Origin: Phycisphaerales bacterium
GTDB taxonomy: Bacteria; Planctomycetota; Phycisphaerae; Phycisphaerales; UBA1924
NCBI GenBank assembly: GCA_029260345.1
Contig: JAJDDK010000002.1
Span: 62,001 to 126,000 of the forward strand
Length of the DNA: 64,000 nucleotides
Reading direction: 5' to 3'
Positions within the stretch are counted from its first letter, which is position 1. Each line of letters starts with the position of its first letter. Positions 35,063 to 43,761 of this stretch are shown one piece after another. Both the position numbers and the translations under genes were made by a program. The notes under the pieces are model-generated. The model saw nothing but the letters and a program-made list of their open reading frames with translations, made no database searches and had not been told where the DNA came from.

Positions 35063-36091
35063 TCAAACTCGATCTTGGGGCCCGACAGGTCGAATGATCT
35101 TGAGCGCGCGGGCGCCTTTGTGCTGCCCGATGTTGGCCAGCATCTTCTTTTGACCCTCGACACACAGCACGATGGGGTCCGCCGCGGCCTTGTCCGTCGT
35201 GATGATGTCCCCGACATCCAGCGTCAGGAGGTCGCCCAGCGTCATCGCCGTCTCCGCCAACAGGGCGGATACACCAACCGGGGCGACGGAAAGCAGTTCT
35301 GAGATCTGATGATCGAAATCATCGCGGGACAAGCCGCGGCTGGCGGCGAACCAGCTCTGAGAGCTCAGCTTGTCCATGACCGGTTCGATCACCTTGTACG
35401 GGATGCACAGATTCATCGTGCCGGCTCGATTCGCGAGGCGGATTTCGAACCCAATCACAACCGCAACTTCATTCGGAGGCACGATTTGCACGAGCTGCGG
35501 GTTGGATTCCGTCTCCACAACCTTGAAGTTGAGCTTGGCGATGTCCTCCCAGGACTCGCGCATGGCGGTGGACGCCCGGTCGGTGATCTTGGAGACGAGC
35601 CGCGTTTCGATGACGGTGAGCGGCCGTGCGGGAACAAATAATTCTTCGTTGTTGCCGCCCAGCAGCCGGTCAATGATCGGAAAGATGATCAGCGGGCTGA
35701 GTTCAAGGCAAATGCGGCCTTCAAGAGGCTCGGCCTCAACCAAGTGAAACGACGTGGGATTCGGCAGCGCCGCGACGAATTCGCCGTAGGTGATCTGCTC
35801 GCAACTCGCGACCTTGACCTCGACGATCATGCGAAGGAAGCCGGAGAGAGCCGCGCCAAAGTTTCGGGCGAACGACTCGTGCAGCGTCTGAAGCGCCCGC
35901 ATCTGATCTTTGCTGACGCGTTCGGGACGCTTGAAGTCGTATTCCCGAACCTCGACCGATTCCTGCGGCTTGCGACGTCGGCTGAAGATCACCACTTCCG
36001 ATGCACGGGATCGGGACTCATGCACAAATTCACCGGCGTCAACCGCCGCGAGCAGTGCGTCAATCTCACCCTGGTCCAGAACATGGCTCAC
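35063..36091 (-). CDS. fliM: Flagellar motor switch protein FliM
   Basis: 342 residues from GTG at 36091. The N-terminal CheY-binding peptide reads VLDQGEIDALLAAV, matching the L-S-Q-x-E-I-D-A-L-L family pattern. The middle domain follows (RALQTLHESFARNFGAALSGF, with LPNPTSFHLVEAEPLEG, FPIIDRLLGG and LSKI-like LVSKITDRA). The C-terminal SpoA domain has TLGDLLTLDVGDIITTDK. It should form the C ring with FliG and FliN. GTG was chosen because AGGAGA stands nine bases upstream; a longer ATG start at 36166 places 25 poorly conserved residues first. No other flagellar gene is in view. Confidence 0.94.
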   Translation of the reverse strand: MSHVLDQGEIDALLAAVDAGEFVHESRSRASEVVIFSRRRKPQESVEVREYDFKRPERVSKDQMRALQTLHESFARNFGAALSGFLRMIVEVKVASCEQITYGEFVAALPNPTSFHLVEAEPLEGRICLELSPLIIFPIIDRLLGGNNEELFVPARPLTVIETRLVSKITDRASTAMRESWEDIAKLNFKVVETESNPQLVQIVPPNEVAVVIGFEIRLANRAGTMNLCIPYKVIEPVMDKLSSQSWFAASRGLSRDDFDHQISELLSVAPVGVSALLAETAMTLGDLLTLDVGDIITTDKAAADPIVLCVEGQKKMLANIGQHKGARALKIIRPVGPQDRV

Positions 36092-36261
36092 CGACAAACG
36101 TCTCCTCTGCACCGATGCCTCGCCGACCCGTTTTAGGCAACAGGCGCCGACGGACGCATCCGTCATCGGTATCGGGTGGTCCGGGCGGCGGCCTTGAAAC
36201 CGCCGCGAATTTGAGCTTCAGAGGAATAATTCGACGTGAATTCCTGCTTACAGTGCTGCCC

Positions 36262-38235
36262 ATGATGCGATCCATTCATCGATTCACTGCGTTTGTCGCC
36301 GCCGTATGCCTAACCCTCTGGGGTGCGTCCGGGGTCAACGGTCAGGATTTCTTCGGCGGAGGTGGCGACTCCGTCCGTCCGGGCGAAGAAGTGCTGGTTT
36401 CCTTCAGGGCGTCACATACGACCGTCCGCCCCGGCGAAACGATCGTGATTGCCTTTGTGATGGATCATGCGCCGAGTTGGCACTCGTGGCCGTCCTTGGC
36501 GCAGGATGTGCTGCCACCGTCAATCGCAGAGTTCGCTTTGCGCACCGAAGCCGGGATCAGCGGCGATGCGCCTGATTGGATCAAGAGCGTGGGCCCGGTG
36601 CAGTGGCCAACGCCTCACGATGCGCGAGTCGCAAATCCGATGGGCGGAGCGCCGATCAGCGTCCCGACATACTCGGACAAAGCCGTTGCCTATTTGCCGC
36701 TCATTGTTTCTGACGACGCCACGTTGGGCGAACACACGCTTGATGTTCGTTTGTTCTTTCAGGCGTGCGACGACTCCGTGTGCATCGCGCCGCGAACGGA
36801 AACGAAGACGTTTGATTTTGAAGTCGTCACTGCGGATTCAGAAATTGCGCCGCCATCGAGCAATGCGATCTTCAATGATTTTGATCCAAGCGTCTTCGCG
36901 GCGATGCAATCCGGCGCGGTCTCCGGCGAGCCGTCACCGAACACCGCAACCAATAGCGCAGCATCGTCCGGACGCACGTTCTTCGGTATTTCTGTGCCGC
37001 GCGGCGAAGGTGTTATTGGCATCATCGTCTTGGCGCTGCTCAGCGCACTCGGTGGCTTCATTCTCAATCTGACGCCATGTGTATTGCCTGTCATTCCCCT
37101 GAAAATCATGGCGATCAGCCATCACGCAGGTTCGCCGGGGCGGTCGTTGTACCTGGGCCTGTGGATGGCGGCGGGCGTGATTGCGTTCTGGTTCGGCATC
37201 GGCTTGCCGGTGGCGTTTCTGACGTCAGTCACCGACCCGTCCCGCCTCTTCGGCATCTGGTGGGTGACGCTCGGCATTGGCGTGCTGATTGCACTCATGG
37301 GTGTTGGCATAATGGGGTTGTTCACCATCAATCTGCCGCAGCAGGTGTACATGGTGAATCCGAAAGCCGACAGCGCCGGCGGTTCATTCGCGTTTGGCGT
37401 GATGACGGCGGTGCTTGGTTTGCCTTGCTTTGGCTTTGTTGCGGGCGCGTTGCTCGCCGGCGCTGCAACACTGCCACCCGCGGTCATCCTTGTCATCTTC
37501 GGTTCGCTCGGCGTCGGGATGGCGGCGCCGTATCTCGTGCTGTCCGCGAAGCCGAGTTTGGTTGAAAGGTTGCCGCGCACCGGGCCGGCGAGTGAACTCG
37601 TCAAGCAAGTGATGGGATTACTGCTGCTCGCGGCGGCGGCGTACTTCATCGGATCAGGATTGATTGGACTCGTCTCCGAGCGTCCGTGGATGGCGCGCCA
37701 GCTTCACTGGTGGGCGGCCGCGCTGTTCATGGCGATGGCCGGAGTGTGGATGATCGTGCGCACGATTCAAATCACGAAGAAACCACTTCCACGCCTGTTC
37801 TTCACGCTGCTTGCGGTCGCTTTCGGCGCCGGGGCCGTGCTCTACGCCGTGGATTCAACCGCGAAAGCGCGGCAGAACTTTCAGGATAAGACCTGGATCG
37901 AGTATTCCGAGTCGGAGTTGCAATCGGCGCTGACGGAGGGCCGCATCGTCGTGCTCGATTTCACGGCGGAGTGGTGCCTCAATTGCAAAGCGCTCAAAGC
38001 CGCGGTGCTGAATCGTGAGCCGGTCAAGAGCGTTCTCGCCTCGGGCGACATCGTCTCGATGACGGTTGACTTGACCAGCACCAAGGCGCCCGGCTGGGAC
38101 AAGTTGCGCTCGCTCGGCCAGACCGGCATCCCGCTGCTGGTGATCTACGGCCCTGGGCTCGATGAGCCGTGGCAATCCAATGCGTACACGTCGCAGCAGG
38201 TGATGGACGCTTTGGAGGCCGCGAGAGGCGATTGA
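36262..38235 (+). CDS. dsbD: Thiol:disulfide interchange protein DsbD, full length
   Basis: 657 residues in three parts. A signal peptide precedes the periplasmic alpha domain with FFQACDDSVCIAPRTET, holding the two redox cysteines. The membrane domain (about 245-545) has eight helices, with NLTPCVLPVIPLKIMAI and LGLPCFGFVAG carrying the transmembrane Cys pair. The C-terminal thioredoxin-like domain has FTAEWCLNCKALK, with Cys572 and Cys575. It moves electrons from cytoplasmic thioredoxin across the membrane to the periplasm. It faces away from fliM. The separate alpha-domain protein at 10 kb probably shares its electrons. Confidence 0.94.
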   Translation: MMRSIHRFTAFVAAVCLTLWGASGVNGQDFFGGGGDSVRPGEEVLVSFRASHTTVRPGETIVIAFVMDHAPSWHSWPSLAQDVLPPSIAEFALRTEAGISGDAPDWIKSVGPVQWPTPHDARVANPMGGAPISVPTYSDKAVAYLPLIVSDDATLGEHTLDVRLFFQACDDSVCIAPRTETKTFDFEVVTADSEIAPPSSNAIFNDFDPSVFAAMQSGAVSGEPSPNTATNSAASSGRTFFGISVPRGEGVIGIIVLALLSALGGFILNLTPCVLPVIPLKIMAISHHAGSPGRSLYLGLWMAAGVIAFWFGIGLPVAFLTSVTDPSRLFGIWWVTLGIGVLIALMGVGIMGLFTINLPQQVYMVNPKADSAGGSFAFGVMTAVLGLPCFGFVAGALLAGAATLPPAVILVIFGSLGVGMAAPYLVLSAKPSLVERLPRTGPASELVKQVMGLLLLAAAAYFIGSGLIGLVSERPWMARQLHWWAAALFMAMAGVWMIVRTIQITKKPLPRLFFTLLAVAFGAGAVLYAVDSTAKARQNFQDKTWIEYSESELQSALTEGRIVVLDFTAEWCLNCKALKAAVLNREPVKSVLASGDIVSMTVDLTSTKAPGWDKLRSLGQTGIPLLVIYGPGLDEPWQSNAYTSQQVMDALEAARGD

Positions 38236-38336
38236 TTTCGCTTTCCGCACGAAGATTGCGCATGGAGTCTTGGGCGCGGGACGATCGGCCTTTATGATGT
38301 CCACTTGCGAGGATGAACCTCGCAGGAGGAGCAATC

Positions 38337-39101
38337 ATGAACCGAGCATTCACATTTGTCGCTGCCGGCGCAATCGCGACGTCGGCGTTCGCCAGCACTC
38401 CGGTCGTCGTCGAGATCACCGGAACAGTCGAAGGAAATCAAATCACAGTCGGGGAGCTTGAAGAAGTGCCCAACGGCGCTGCCGTTTCTCTGACGTTCAT
38501 GCTGCACGCGATTGACTTCGTGGACAGCCAGAATTTCCCGACGCGCGGCTACGTCATTGACCAAAGCTCATTTGAACTCCTCATTGGAGGCGTCTCGGTC
38601 GGACTGCAGAGCCCGTTCCCAGTCGGTCAAACGCCATATTTCGTCATTCGCAACAACGATCCTGCGGTGGATGGTTTCTATATCTCCACCGATCTTGATT
38701 TTCCTGTTGGCGTGCCGACGGATGAGACCGGTCTCATCACTCAATTTGTAAATAGTTTCTCTGTTGCGTACGTGAATGATCCACTTCCATCGCTCGACAT
38801 TCTCGATGCGCTGGGCACGTATGACTTCACAGGCATTTCCAGCTTTAACTGGACCATCGATGACGGTCCTTTCGAGGCCATGTTCATCTTGTTTGCGCAA
38901 CTGGAGATCAGTCTGCCGCCGTGCATTGGCGACTTTGACGGGTGCGGCCTCGTGAACGGCGCGGACCTCGCGTTCCTGCTTTCAAACTGGGGTCCGTGTA
39001 CACCCGGAAAGCCGTGCCCGGCGGATCTCAATGGCGACGGCTTTGTGAATGGCGCTGATCTTGCCGCAGTCCTTGCGAACTGGGGCGGCTGCGGCATCTG
39101 A
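38337..39101 (+). CDS. Secreted protein with two C-terminal dockerin-like units
   Basis: 254 residues. A signal peptide (AFTFVAAGAIATSAFA) is followed by about 180 residues of beta-sandwich type with no domain I can name. The end has two calcium-loop units, DFDGCGLVNGADLAFLLSNWG and DLNGDGFVNGADLAAVLANWG-like, 20 residues each. This D-x-D/N-G-x-G motif with V-N-G-A-D-L is typical of dockerin type I-like tails in Phycisphaerae, where it may serve in sorting or in binding to a cohesin-like surface partner. AGGAGGA before ATG gives the start. No cohesin gene is near. Confidence 0.86.
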   Translation: MNRAFTFVAAGAIATSAFASTPVVVEITGTVEGNQITVGELEEVPNGAAVSLTFMLHAIDFVDSQNFPTRGYVIDQSSFELLIGGVSVGLQSPFPVGQTPYFVIRNNDPAVDGFYISTDLDFPVGVPTDETGLITQFVNSFSVAYVNDPLPSLDILDALGTYDFTGISSFNWTIDDGPFEAMFILFAQLEISLPPCIGDFDGCGLVNGADLAFLLSNWGPCTPGKPCPADLNGDGFVNGADLAAVLANWGGCGI

Positions 39102-39147
39102 TCGCGAAGGCTGCTTGCAACAAATAATGCATGAAATCGGTAAGTTC

Positions 39148-39181
39148 CCCGTCGGAGGATGTGCAACCATCCTTCGACGGG
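39148..39181 (+). promoter_or_regulatory. Hairpin abutting the ribosome-binding site of the phosphatase-like lipoprotein
   Basis: CCCGTCGGAGGATG (39148-39161) pairs with CATCCTTCGACGGG (39168-39181), 14 bp with one G-T wobble and a six-base loop. The last G of the stem is the first base of GGAGG, 8 bases ahead of ATG at 39193. The stem could both end upstream transcription weakly and limit ribosome access. Confidence 0.55.
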
Positions 39182-39192
39182 AGGATTTTCTC

Positions 39193-39795
39193 ATGCTTCG
39201 ATCTCTCGCTTTCGTCATTTTGCTCAGTGTCATCACGTTGTCCGGCGCGTGTGCTTCACATCATGCGTCCAAACACTCAAAACAGGTGGCGCGAACTGTG
39301 GCGCACTCGACGCCGCAGGAGATTGAGGTCAGCGAGGAGGAATACCTCGGCGGATTGTGGCGCACCGGTCCGACCTATGTTTCAGGCCAGCCAACGGAGG
39401 AAGCGCTTCGCACACTTCCGGAACTTGGCGTGCGCGCTGTCATCAGCATTCGCACCCCGTCGGAAATGGACGACCGTGAGCGCGTTCCGTTCGTGGAAGA
39501 AGAAGTCGTTGAATCGCTTGGTCTTGTCTATGTCAATATCCCCACAAACGGCAGCGACTACGCCTACTCGCCCGAACAACTCGAACAGTTCGCGGCCGTC
39601 ATGGAAGAATTCGACGGCGAATTGCTGCTTCACTGCACGGTTGGCGGGCGCGCCAGTCACCTGTGGGCGGCGTACGCGCATCGCTATGGCGGACTGACAA
39701 TTAATGAAGCGTGGGAACGCGGCAAAGCGATGAACATCGGCGTGTCGCCAATGGAACGATTCCTGGGAACGACGTTTGAAGTGCGGGAGAACTGA
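39193..39795 (+). CDS. Tyrosine-phosphatase-like lipoprotein (BLH-phosphatase fold)
   Basis: 200 residues. SLAFVILLSVITLSGAC is a lipoprotein signal. The domain shows GLWRTGPTYVSGQPTEEALRTL, VRAVISIRTPSEM, LVYVNIPTNG, and LLLHCTVGGRASHLWAAYAHR. The active-site loop HC-T-V-G-G-R has Cys and Arg separated by four residues, as in the TIGR01244/BLH family and in rhodaneses, rather than the C-x5-R of classic tyrosine phosphatases. Substrate is unknown. The ATG was chosen behind GGGAGG. The upstream reading frame overlaps the dockerin gene and is not used. Confidence 0.78.
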   Translation: MLRSLAFVILLSVITLSGACASHHASKHSKQVARTVAHSTPQEIEVSEEEYLGGLWRTGPTYVSGQPTEEALRTLPELGVRAVISIRTPSEMDDRERVPFVEEEVVESLGLVYVNIPTNGSDYAYSPEQLEQFAAVMEEFDGELLLHCTVGGRASHLWAAYAHRYGGLTINEAWERGKAMNIGVSPMERFLGTTFEVREN

Positions 39796-39875
39796 CTCTT
39801 ACGCTGTGAGCGCCCGCCACTCATGAATTTGCTGACGGCCTATTGACTCCGCTCAGCCGAACGCGCATACTCCGC

Positions 39876-39990
39876 CCAAGCATCAAGAGTCCCGGAAAGC
39901 CTCACCAGGGTTCCGGGCGGCAACCGAGCAGCTGAATTCAGCGTGCCACGGTGCCGAGGCCAGCCCCGACGTGGGGAACGATGCGGTCGA
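39876..39990 (+). promoter_or_regulatory. SAM-clan riboswitch (SAM-I or SAM-I/IV type)
   Basis: All pairings of the SAM-I clan can be traced. P1: GCATC 39880-39884 with GATGC 39980-39984. P2: CCCGGAA 39891-39897 with TTCCGGG 39911-39917. Core GGCAACC at 39919-39925. P3 includes the palindrome GCTGAATTCAGC at 39931-39942 and closes with GGTGCC at 39950-39955. Pseudoknot: GCCTC in the P2 loop (39899-39903) with GAGGC in J3/4 (39956-39960). P4: CCCC 39964-39967 with GGGG 39973-39976. The start ATCAAGAG matches the SAM-I entry. P2 lacks the kink-turn of typical SAM-I. The gene behind makes methionine precursors, as expected. Confidence 0.85.
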
Positions 39991-40065
39991 GATCGCCATT
40001 GCGCGAGACTCGCCAAAACGCGCGGCGCTGTTCGCCGCACCCCACGTCACTCTGCCGTTCTTGAT

Positions 40066-40085
40066 GCCGTGAAGGAGTTCACGGC
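40066..40085 (+). promoter_or_regulatory. RBS-sequestering hairpin, likely translational expression platform
   Basis: GCCGTGAA (40066-40073) and TTCACGGC (40078-40085) form a perfect 8-bp stem with the loop GGAG, the core of the ribosome-binding site AAGGAG. The stem ends at the base before ATG 40086. Another hairpin, GCGGCG-N5-CGCCGC near 40022-40038, lies between it and the riboswitch. Confidence 0.7.
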
Positions 40086-41309
40086 ATGTCACGGTTGTCC
40101 CACGAAATCACGGATATCGCCGCCATCTGCGCGCACGCCGGCGCTGGTTCGGGCGATGGCAATCCCCTCGTCGCACCGCTCGTCCCATCCAGCACGTTCT
40201 GTCGCGACGCCATCGGTTCCGACTGCGAACACCAGTATTCGCGCGTATCGAATCCGACGGTTTCGGCGCTGGAAACCGCCATCGGCGCACTGGAGGGGGC
40301 GCCGCCGGCGTTGTGCTTCGCAAGCGGATTGGCGGCGGAAACGGCCCTGTTTCTTGCAGTCTTGAAGCAAGGTGATCACGTCGTCTGTGGCCGCAGTGTC
40401 TACGGCGGCACGACACGGTTGTTCTCGCAGGTGCTTGCGGACTTTGGTGTTCAAACGACGTTTGTTAACACGTCAAATATTGACGATGTCGCACAAGCAC
40501 TGCGCCCAAACACCAAGTTGGTGTTCGTCGAATCACCAACCAATCCGACGCTGGAGCTCACCGACCTGCGCCGCATCGGCGCCATCGCCCGCAGCGCCGG
40601 CGCGCTCTTCGCCGTCGACAACACCTTCCTCACCGGGGCCGGCCAGCGCCCGCTCGATCACGGCGCGGGTGTTTCCGTCTATTCCACCACGAAATACATC
40701 GACGGTCATTCCGTCGCGGTCGGCGGCGCCCTCGTGACGCGCGACGAGGAATTACTGTCGCGCCTGCGCTTCATCCGCAAGAGCACCGGCGCCATCCTTG
40801 CCCCGTTCAGCGCGTGGATCACGTTGCAAGGCTTCAAAACGCTGCCGATTCGCCTCGAACGACAATTCCGCACGGCGACGCGCGTCGCGGCGTGGCTTCA
40901 GTCGCAGCCCGGCGTCGCATCCGTGCGCCATCCCTCGTTGATTGAAGGCAAAGCGCGCGAACTGATCAAAGCGCAGCACCTCATCGGCGACGGCGCCGTC
41001 ATCGCGTTTGAACTCGAGGGAGGCATCGAAGACGCCCGCCGTTTTCTCGCGGAGCTTGAGCTTTGCCGACTCGTCGAACACGTCGGCTCGGTCGAAACGC
41101 TCATCACGCACCCCGCGACGATGACTCACGCCGACGTGCCGCGCGAAGATCGAATTGCGTCGGGCATTCCCGATGGCCTCCTGCGGCTCTCCATCGGACT
41201 CGAAGCCGTCGAATCCATCACGGCTGATTTGAAGCGGGGACTCGCCGCGATTGTGCGCAAACCCTTCCCAGTGGGCGAGGAGGTGGAGTCGTGCGCACTG
41301 ATCGCGTGA
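40086..41309 (+). CDS. Trans-sulfuration PLP enzyme (cystathionine gamma-synthase / O-acylhomoserine sulfhydrylase)
   Basis: 407 residues of the Cys/Met metabolism PLP family. It should join an activated homoserine to cysteine or sulfide. Hallmarks: EHQYSRVSNPTVSALE near the start, FASGLAAETALF, VCGRSVYGGTTRLF (PLP phosphate contacts), ESPTNPTLELTD, and YSTTKYIDGHSVAVGG with the PLP Lys203. VGSVETLITHPATMTHADV is the substrate-binding end. MetB, MetZ and MetY cannot be separated by eye. It lies under the SAM riboswitch and overlaps the aspartokinase-homoserine dehydrogenase gene by 19 bp, so the two are one methionine/threonine unit. Confidence 0.92.
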   Translation: MSRLSHEITDIAAICAHAGAGSGDGNPLVAPLVPSSTFCRDAIGSDCEHQYSRVSNPTVSALETAIGALEGAPPALCFASGLAAETALFLAVLKQGDHVVCGRSVYGGTTRLFSQVLADFGVQTTFVNTSNIDDVAQALRPNTKLVFVESPTNPTLELTDLRRIGAIARSAGALFAVDNTFLTGAGQRPLDHGAGVSVYSTTKYIDGHSVAVGGALVTRDEELLSRLRFIRKSTGAILAPFSAWITLQGFKTLPIRLERQFRTATRVAAWLQSQPGVASVRHPSLIEGKARELIKAQHLIGDGAVIAFELEGGIEDARRFLAELELCRLVEHVGSVETLITHPATMTHADVPREDRIASGIPDGLLRLSIGLEAVESITADLKRGLAAIVRKPFPVGEEVESCALIA

Positions 41310-43042
41310 TCGTTCTGAAATTTGGCGGATCAGTCCTGCGCGATGAGGTCTCAATGCGCATTGCTGTACACGAGATTTATCGCTGGCGGCGCGATGGCTG
41401 GCGCGTAGTCGCCGTTGTCTCCGCGCTCAACGGGCGGACAAACGACCTGATAGCACAAGCAACGCAGTTCGGTGATCGAGCATCGCCTTTGGCGCTGGCG
41501 CCATTTCTCACTCTAGGTGAACAGGAAAGTGCGGCCTTGCTGACGCTCTATCTTGACCGCGCCGGGATTCCTGCCACCTTCCTCACGCCTGCCGCCGCGC
41601 GATTCATCGCACGTGGAGACGCAACAAACGCCTCACCGCGATCGATTGACGTCGAGCGATTGCAAGTAGCGCTGCAGCGTGACGGCGTTCTCGTCTTTCC
41701 GGGTTTCACTGCAACGGATGAACACGGCCGCACTGTCACACTCGGTCGCGGCGGGTCCGACCTCACCGCGCTCTTTCTCGCGCACGCATTCGGTGCTGAA
41801 CGATGCCGCCTCATCAAGGATGTCGACGGGCTTTACGAATGCGATCCCGCGAAAAATCCCGCCGCGCGGCGATTCCGGAACGCGTCATTCGATGATGCGC
41901 TCGCCACGGACGGTTCGATCCTTCAGCGCGAAGCCGTCCGATTCGCGCAGGAACACGCCGTGTCGTTCGAAGTGGGGGAGATCAACGGTGTGCGCGCAAC
42001 CGTGGTTGGTCCATTGGATTCAGAATTTGACGAATCGCCGCGTTTCAACTCTCGACCTCTGCGGGTCGCGCTGCTGGGCGTCGGGGTCGTGGGCGGCGGC
42101 GTGCTGGAACTTCTGCGCGGACGCAACGATGTCGAACTCGTCGCCGCAGCTGTGCGCGATGTTTCACGTAAACGTGATGTTCCGATTGATCGTCGATTCC
42201 TCATGACTGATGTCGTAGGAGTCGCCGGCGCCGGCGTCGATCTTGTGATCGAAGCCATAGGCGGCACAGAAACCGCGTTTCTCGCCGTGCGTGCAGCGCT
42301 CGAATCAGGCGCGGATGTGGTGACCGCAAACAAGGCCCTCATGGCGGCGTACGGGCGCGAATTGAACGACCTCGCCGCGGCAAACGGGCGACGCCTCCTT
42401 TGTTCCGCAGCCGTCGGAGGCGTGACGCCGATTCTGGAAACAATTCACTCGAATCAACATCGCCGCGTTCGGCGCCTCACCGGCATTCTCAACGGCTCAT
42501 GCAATTTTATTCTGGAGCGGCTTAACGAAGGCGCCTCGCTGAAAGACGCCGTACGCGAAGCGCAACAACTCGGCTTCGCCGAAGCGGACCCGACCCGCGA
42601 TCTCAGCGGCGCCGATGCGATCGACAAGCTGCACGTCATCGCCCACGCCGTCGGCGTCTCTCACATGACCATTGATTGTTGTGATGACCTCCGCGATTTC
42701 GGCTGCACAATTTGCGGACAGGCGACCGGGCGTTTATTCCGCCAGATGTCCCGCCTCGATATCGATGCACGGGGTGAAGCCGTAGCGTCCGTCTCGATCG
42801 AGGAAGTGGCGAAAACATCGCAACTTGCCTCAGCCCGCGCCGAGTGGAATGTCGCGGAGATTCAGTTCGACGACCATGAAAAGACATTCATTCGCGGCAA
42901 AGGCGCGGGCCGGTGGCCCACCGCAGAAGCCGTTGCCGGCGATGTGTTTGAGATCATGCGATTCCGGAATGTCGAGGGCGTGAGGACACGACAACCGGAA
43001 GTGTTGATGTCGAAACGGACAGATTCGCTCCTCGCGGTGTAA
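41291..43042 (+). CDS. Aspartokinase-homoserine dehydrogenase fusion without ACT domains
   Basis: 583 residues. Residues 1 to about 235 are an amino-acid kinase domain of aspartokinase type: VLKFGGSVLRDE, VVAVVSALNGRTND, TLGRGGSDLTALFLA, IKDVDGLYECDP. From about 255 on is homoserine dehydrogenase: RVALLGVGVVGGGVLELL (NAD(P) fold), DLVIEAIGGTE, VVTANKALMA, LTGILNGSCNFIL, GFAEADPTRDLSGADAIDKL. E. coli ThrA has two ACT units between these domains; here the link is only about 20 residues, so the feedback site is missing. GTG start behind GAGG; control probably falls to the riboswitch. Confidence 0.9.
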   Translation: MRTDRVIVLKFGGSVLRDEVSMRIAVHEIYRWRRDGWRVVAVVSALNGRTNDLIAQATQFGDRASPLALAPFLTLGEQESAALLTLYLDRAGIPATFLTPAAARFIARGDATNASPRSIDVERLQVALQRDGVLVFPGFTATDEHGRTVTLGRGGSDLTALFLAHAFGAERCRLIKDVDGLYECDPAKNPAARRFRNASFDDALATDGSILQREAVRFAQEHAVSFEVGEINGVRATVVGPLDSEFDESPRFNSRPLRVALLGVGVVGGGVLELLRGRNDVELVAAAVRDVSRKRDVPIDRRFLMTDVVGVAGAGVDLVIEAIGGTETAFLAVRAALESGADVVTANKALMAAYGRELNDLAAANGRRLLCSAAVGGVTPILETIHSNQHRRVRRLTGILNGSCNFILERLNEGASLKDAVREAQQLGFAEADPTRDLSGADAIDKLHVIAHAVGVSHMTIDCCDDLRDFGCTICGQATGRLFRQMSRLDIDARGEAVASVSIEEVAKTSQLASARAEWNVAEIQFDDHEKTFIRGKGAGRWPTAEAVAGDVFEIMRFRNVEGVRTRQPEVLMSKRTDSLLAV

Positions 43043-43123
43043 ACTGATTTCAGATAATCACGGTCGGCAGGACCATGCACGGGGCGGTTGTGCCGCACTC
43101 GACTCTTAGGCAGGAGCTACATC

Positions 43124-43678
43124 ATGTTCGTTCGCGCATCCAAAGTATTTCTTATGGTTCTTGCGGTGTCGATGTTGACGGCATGCGCCAGCAAGAAGCC
43201 GCCGACGGGCGAAAGCCGTGACGTCTTGGTGAAGCAGGTGGAGACGTCGATCGCACGTTTCAAGGAAAAGGATCCTTCAATCAAGCGGTTCTTCGATGAC
43301 TCGTATGGCTACGCGCTCTTCCCAACCATTGCGAAGGGCGCTGTTGGTGTCGGCGGCGCCAACGGTCGCGGCCTCGTCTACACACAAGGCGATCTGACGG
43401 GTTACGCAACGGTCTCGCAGGCGACGATCGGTTTTCAGCTCGGCGGACAGTCCTACAGCGAAGTCATCTTCTTCAAGGACAAGGTTGACTTTGATCACTT
43501 CCGCCAGGGTCAGCTTGAATTTGACGCGCAGGCATCAGCGGTTGCGGTCAGCGCCGGCGCTTCGGCGGATGCGGATTATTCCAAGGGTGTCGCGGTCTTC
43601 ACCATGACCAACGGCGGCCTGATGTACGAAGCCTCCATCGGCGGGCAGAAGTTCCATTACGCGGCGATCAGCGACTAA
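43124..43678 (+). CDS. SYLF (Ysc84-like) domain lipoprotein
   Basis: 184 residues. VFLMVLAVSMLTACAS is a lipoprotein signal with lipobox LTAC. The SYLF region includes VETSIARFKEKDPSIKRFFDDSYGYALFPTIAKGAVGVGGANGRGLVY (in parts) and GFQLGGQSYSEVIFFKD, the pattern of lipid-binding SYLF/Ysc84 proteins. It likely associates with the outer membrane or periplasm. AGGAG stands seven bases before ATG 43124. A strong terminator follows. Confidence 0.88.
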   Translation: MFVRASKVFLMVLAVSMLTACASKKPPTGESRDVLVKQVETSIARFKEKDPSIKRFFDDSYGYALFPTIAKGAVGVGGANGRGLVYTQGDLTGYATVSQATIGFQLGGQSYSEVIFFKDKVDFDHFRQGQLEFDAQASAVAVSAGASADADYSKGVAVFTMTNGGLMYEASIGGQKFHYAAISD

Positions 43679-43720
43679 ATCCGTAGTCAGTGTGTCCAAG
43701 AAATGAACGTGTGAGACACG

Positions 43721-43749
43721 AGCCCGGGGAGCTTTTTCCCGGGCTTTTT
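43721..43749 (+). terminator. Rho-independent terminator after the SYLF gene
   Basis: AGCCCGGGGA at 43721-43730 pairs with TTCCCGGGCT at 43736-43745 and is followed by T4. Same base pattern as the terminator at 11854. Confidence 0.92.
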
Positions 43750-43761
43750 CTATGATTGTTT

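Noticed and set aside
39840-40092. Small genes on the minus strand in the gap before the trans-sulfuration gene
   Set aside because: The region is explained by the riboswitch and hairpins, whose pairing fixes the bases.
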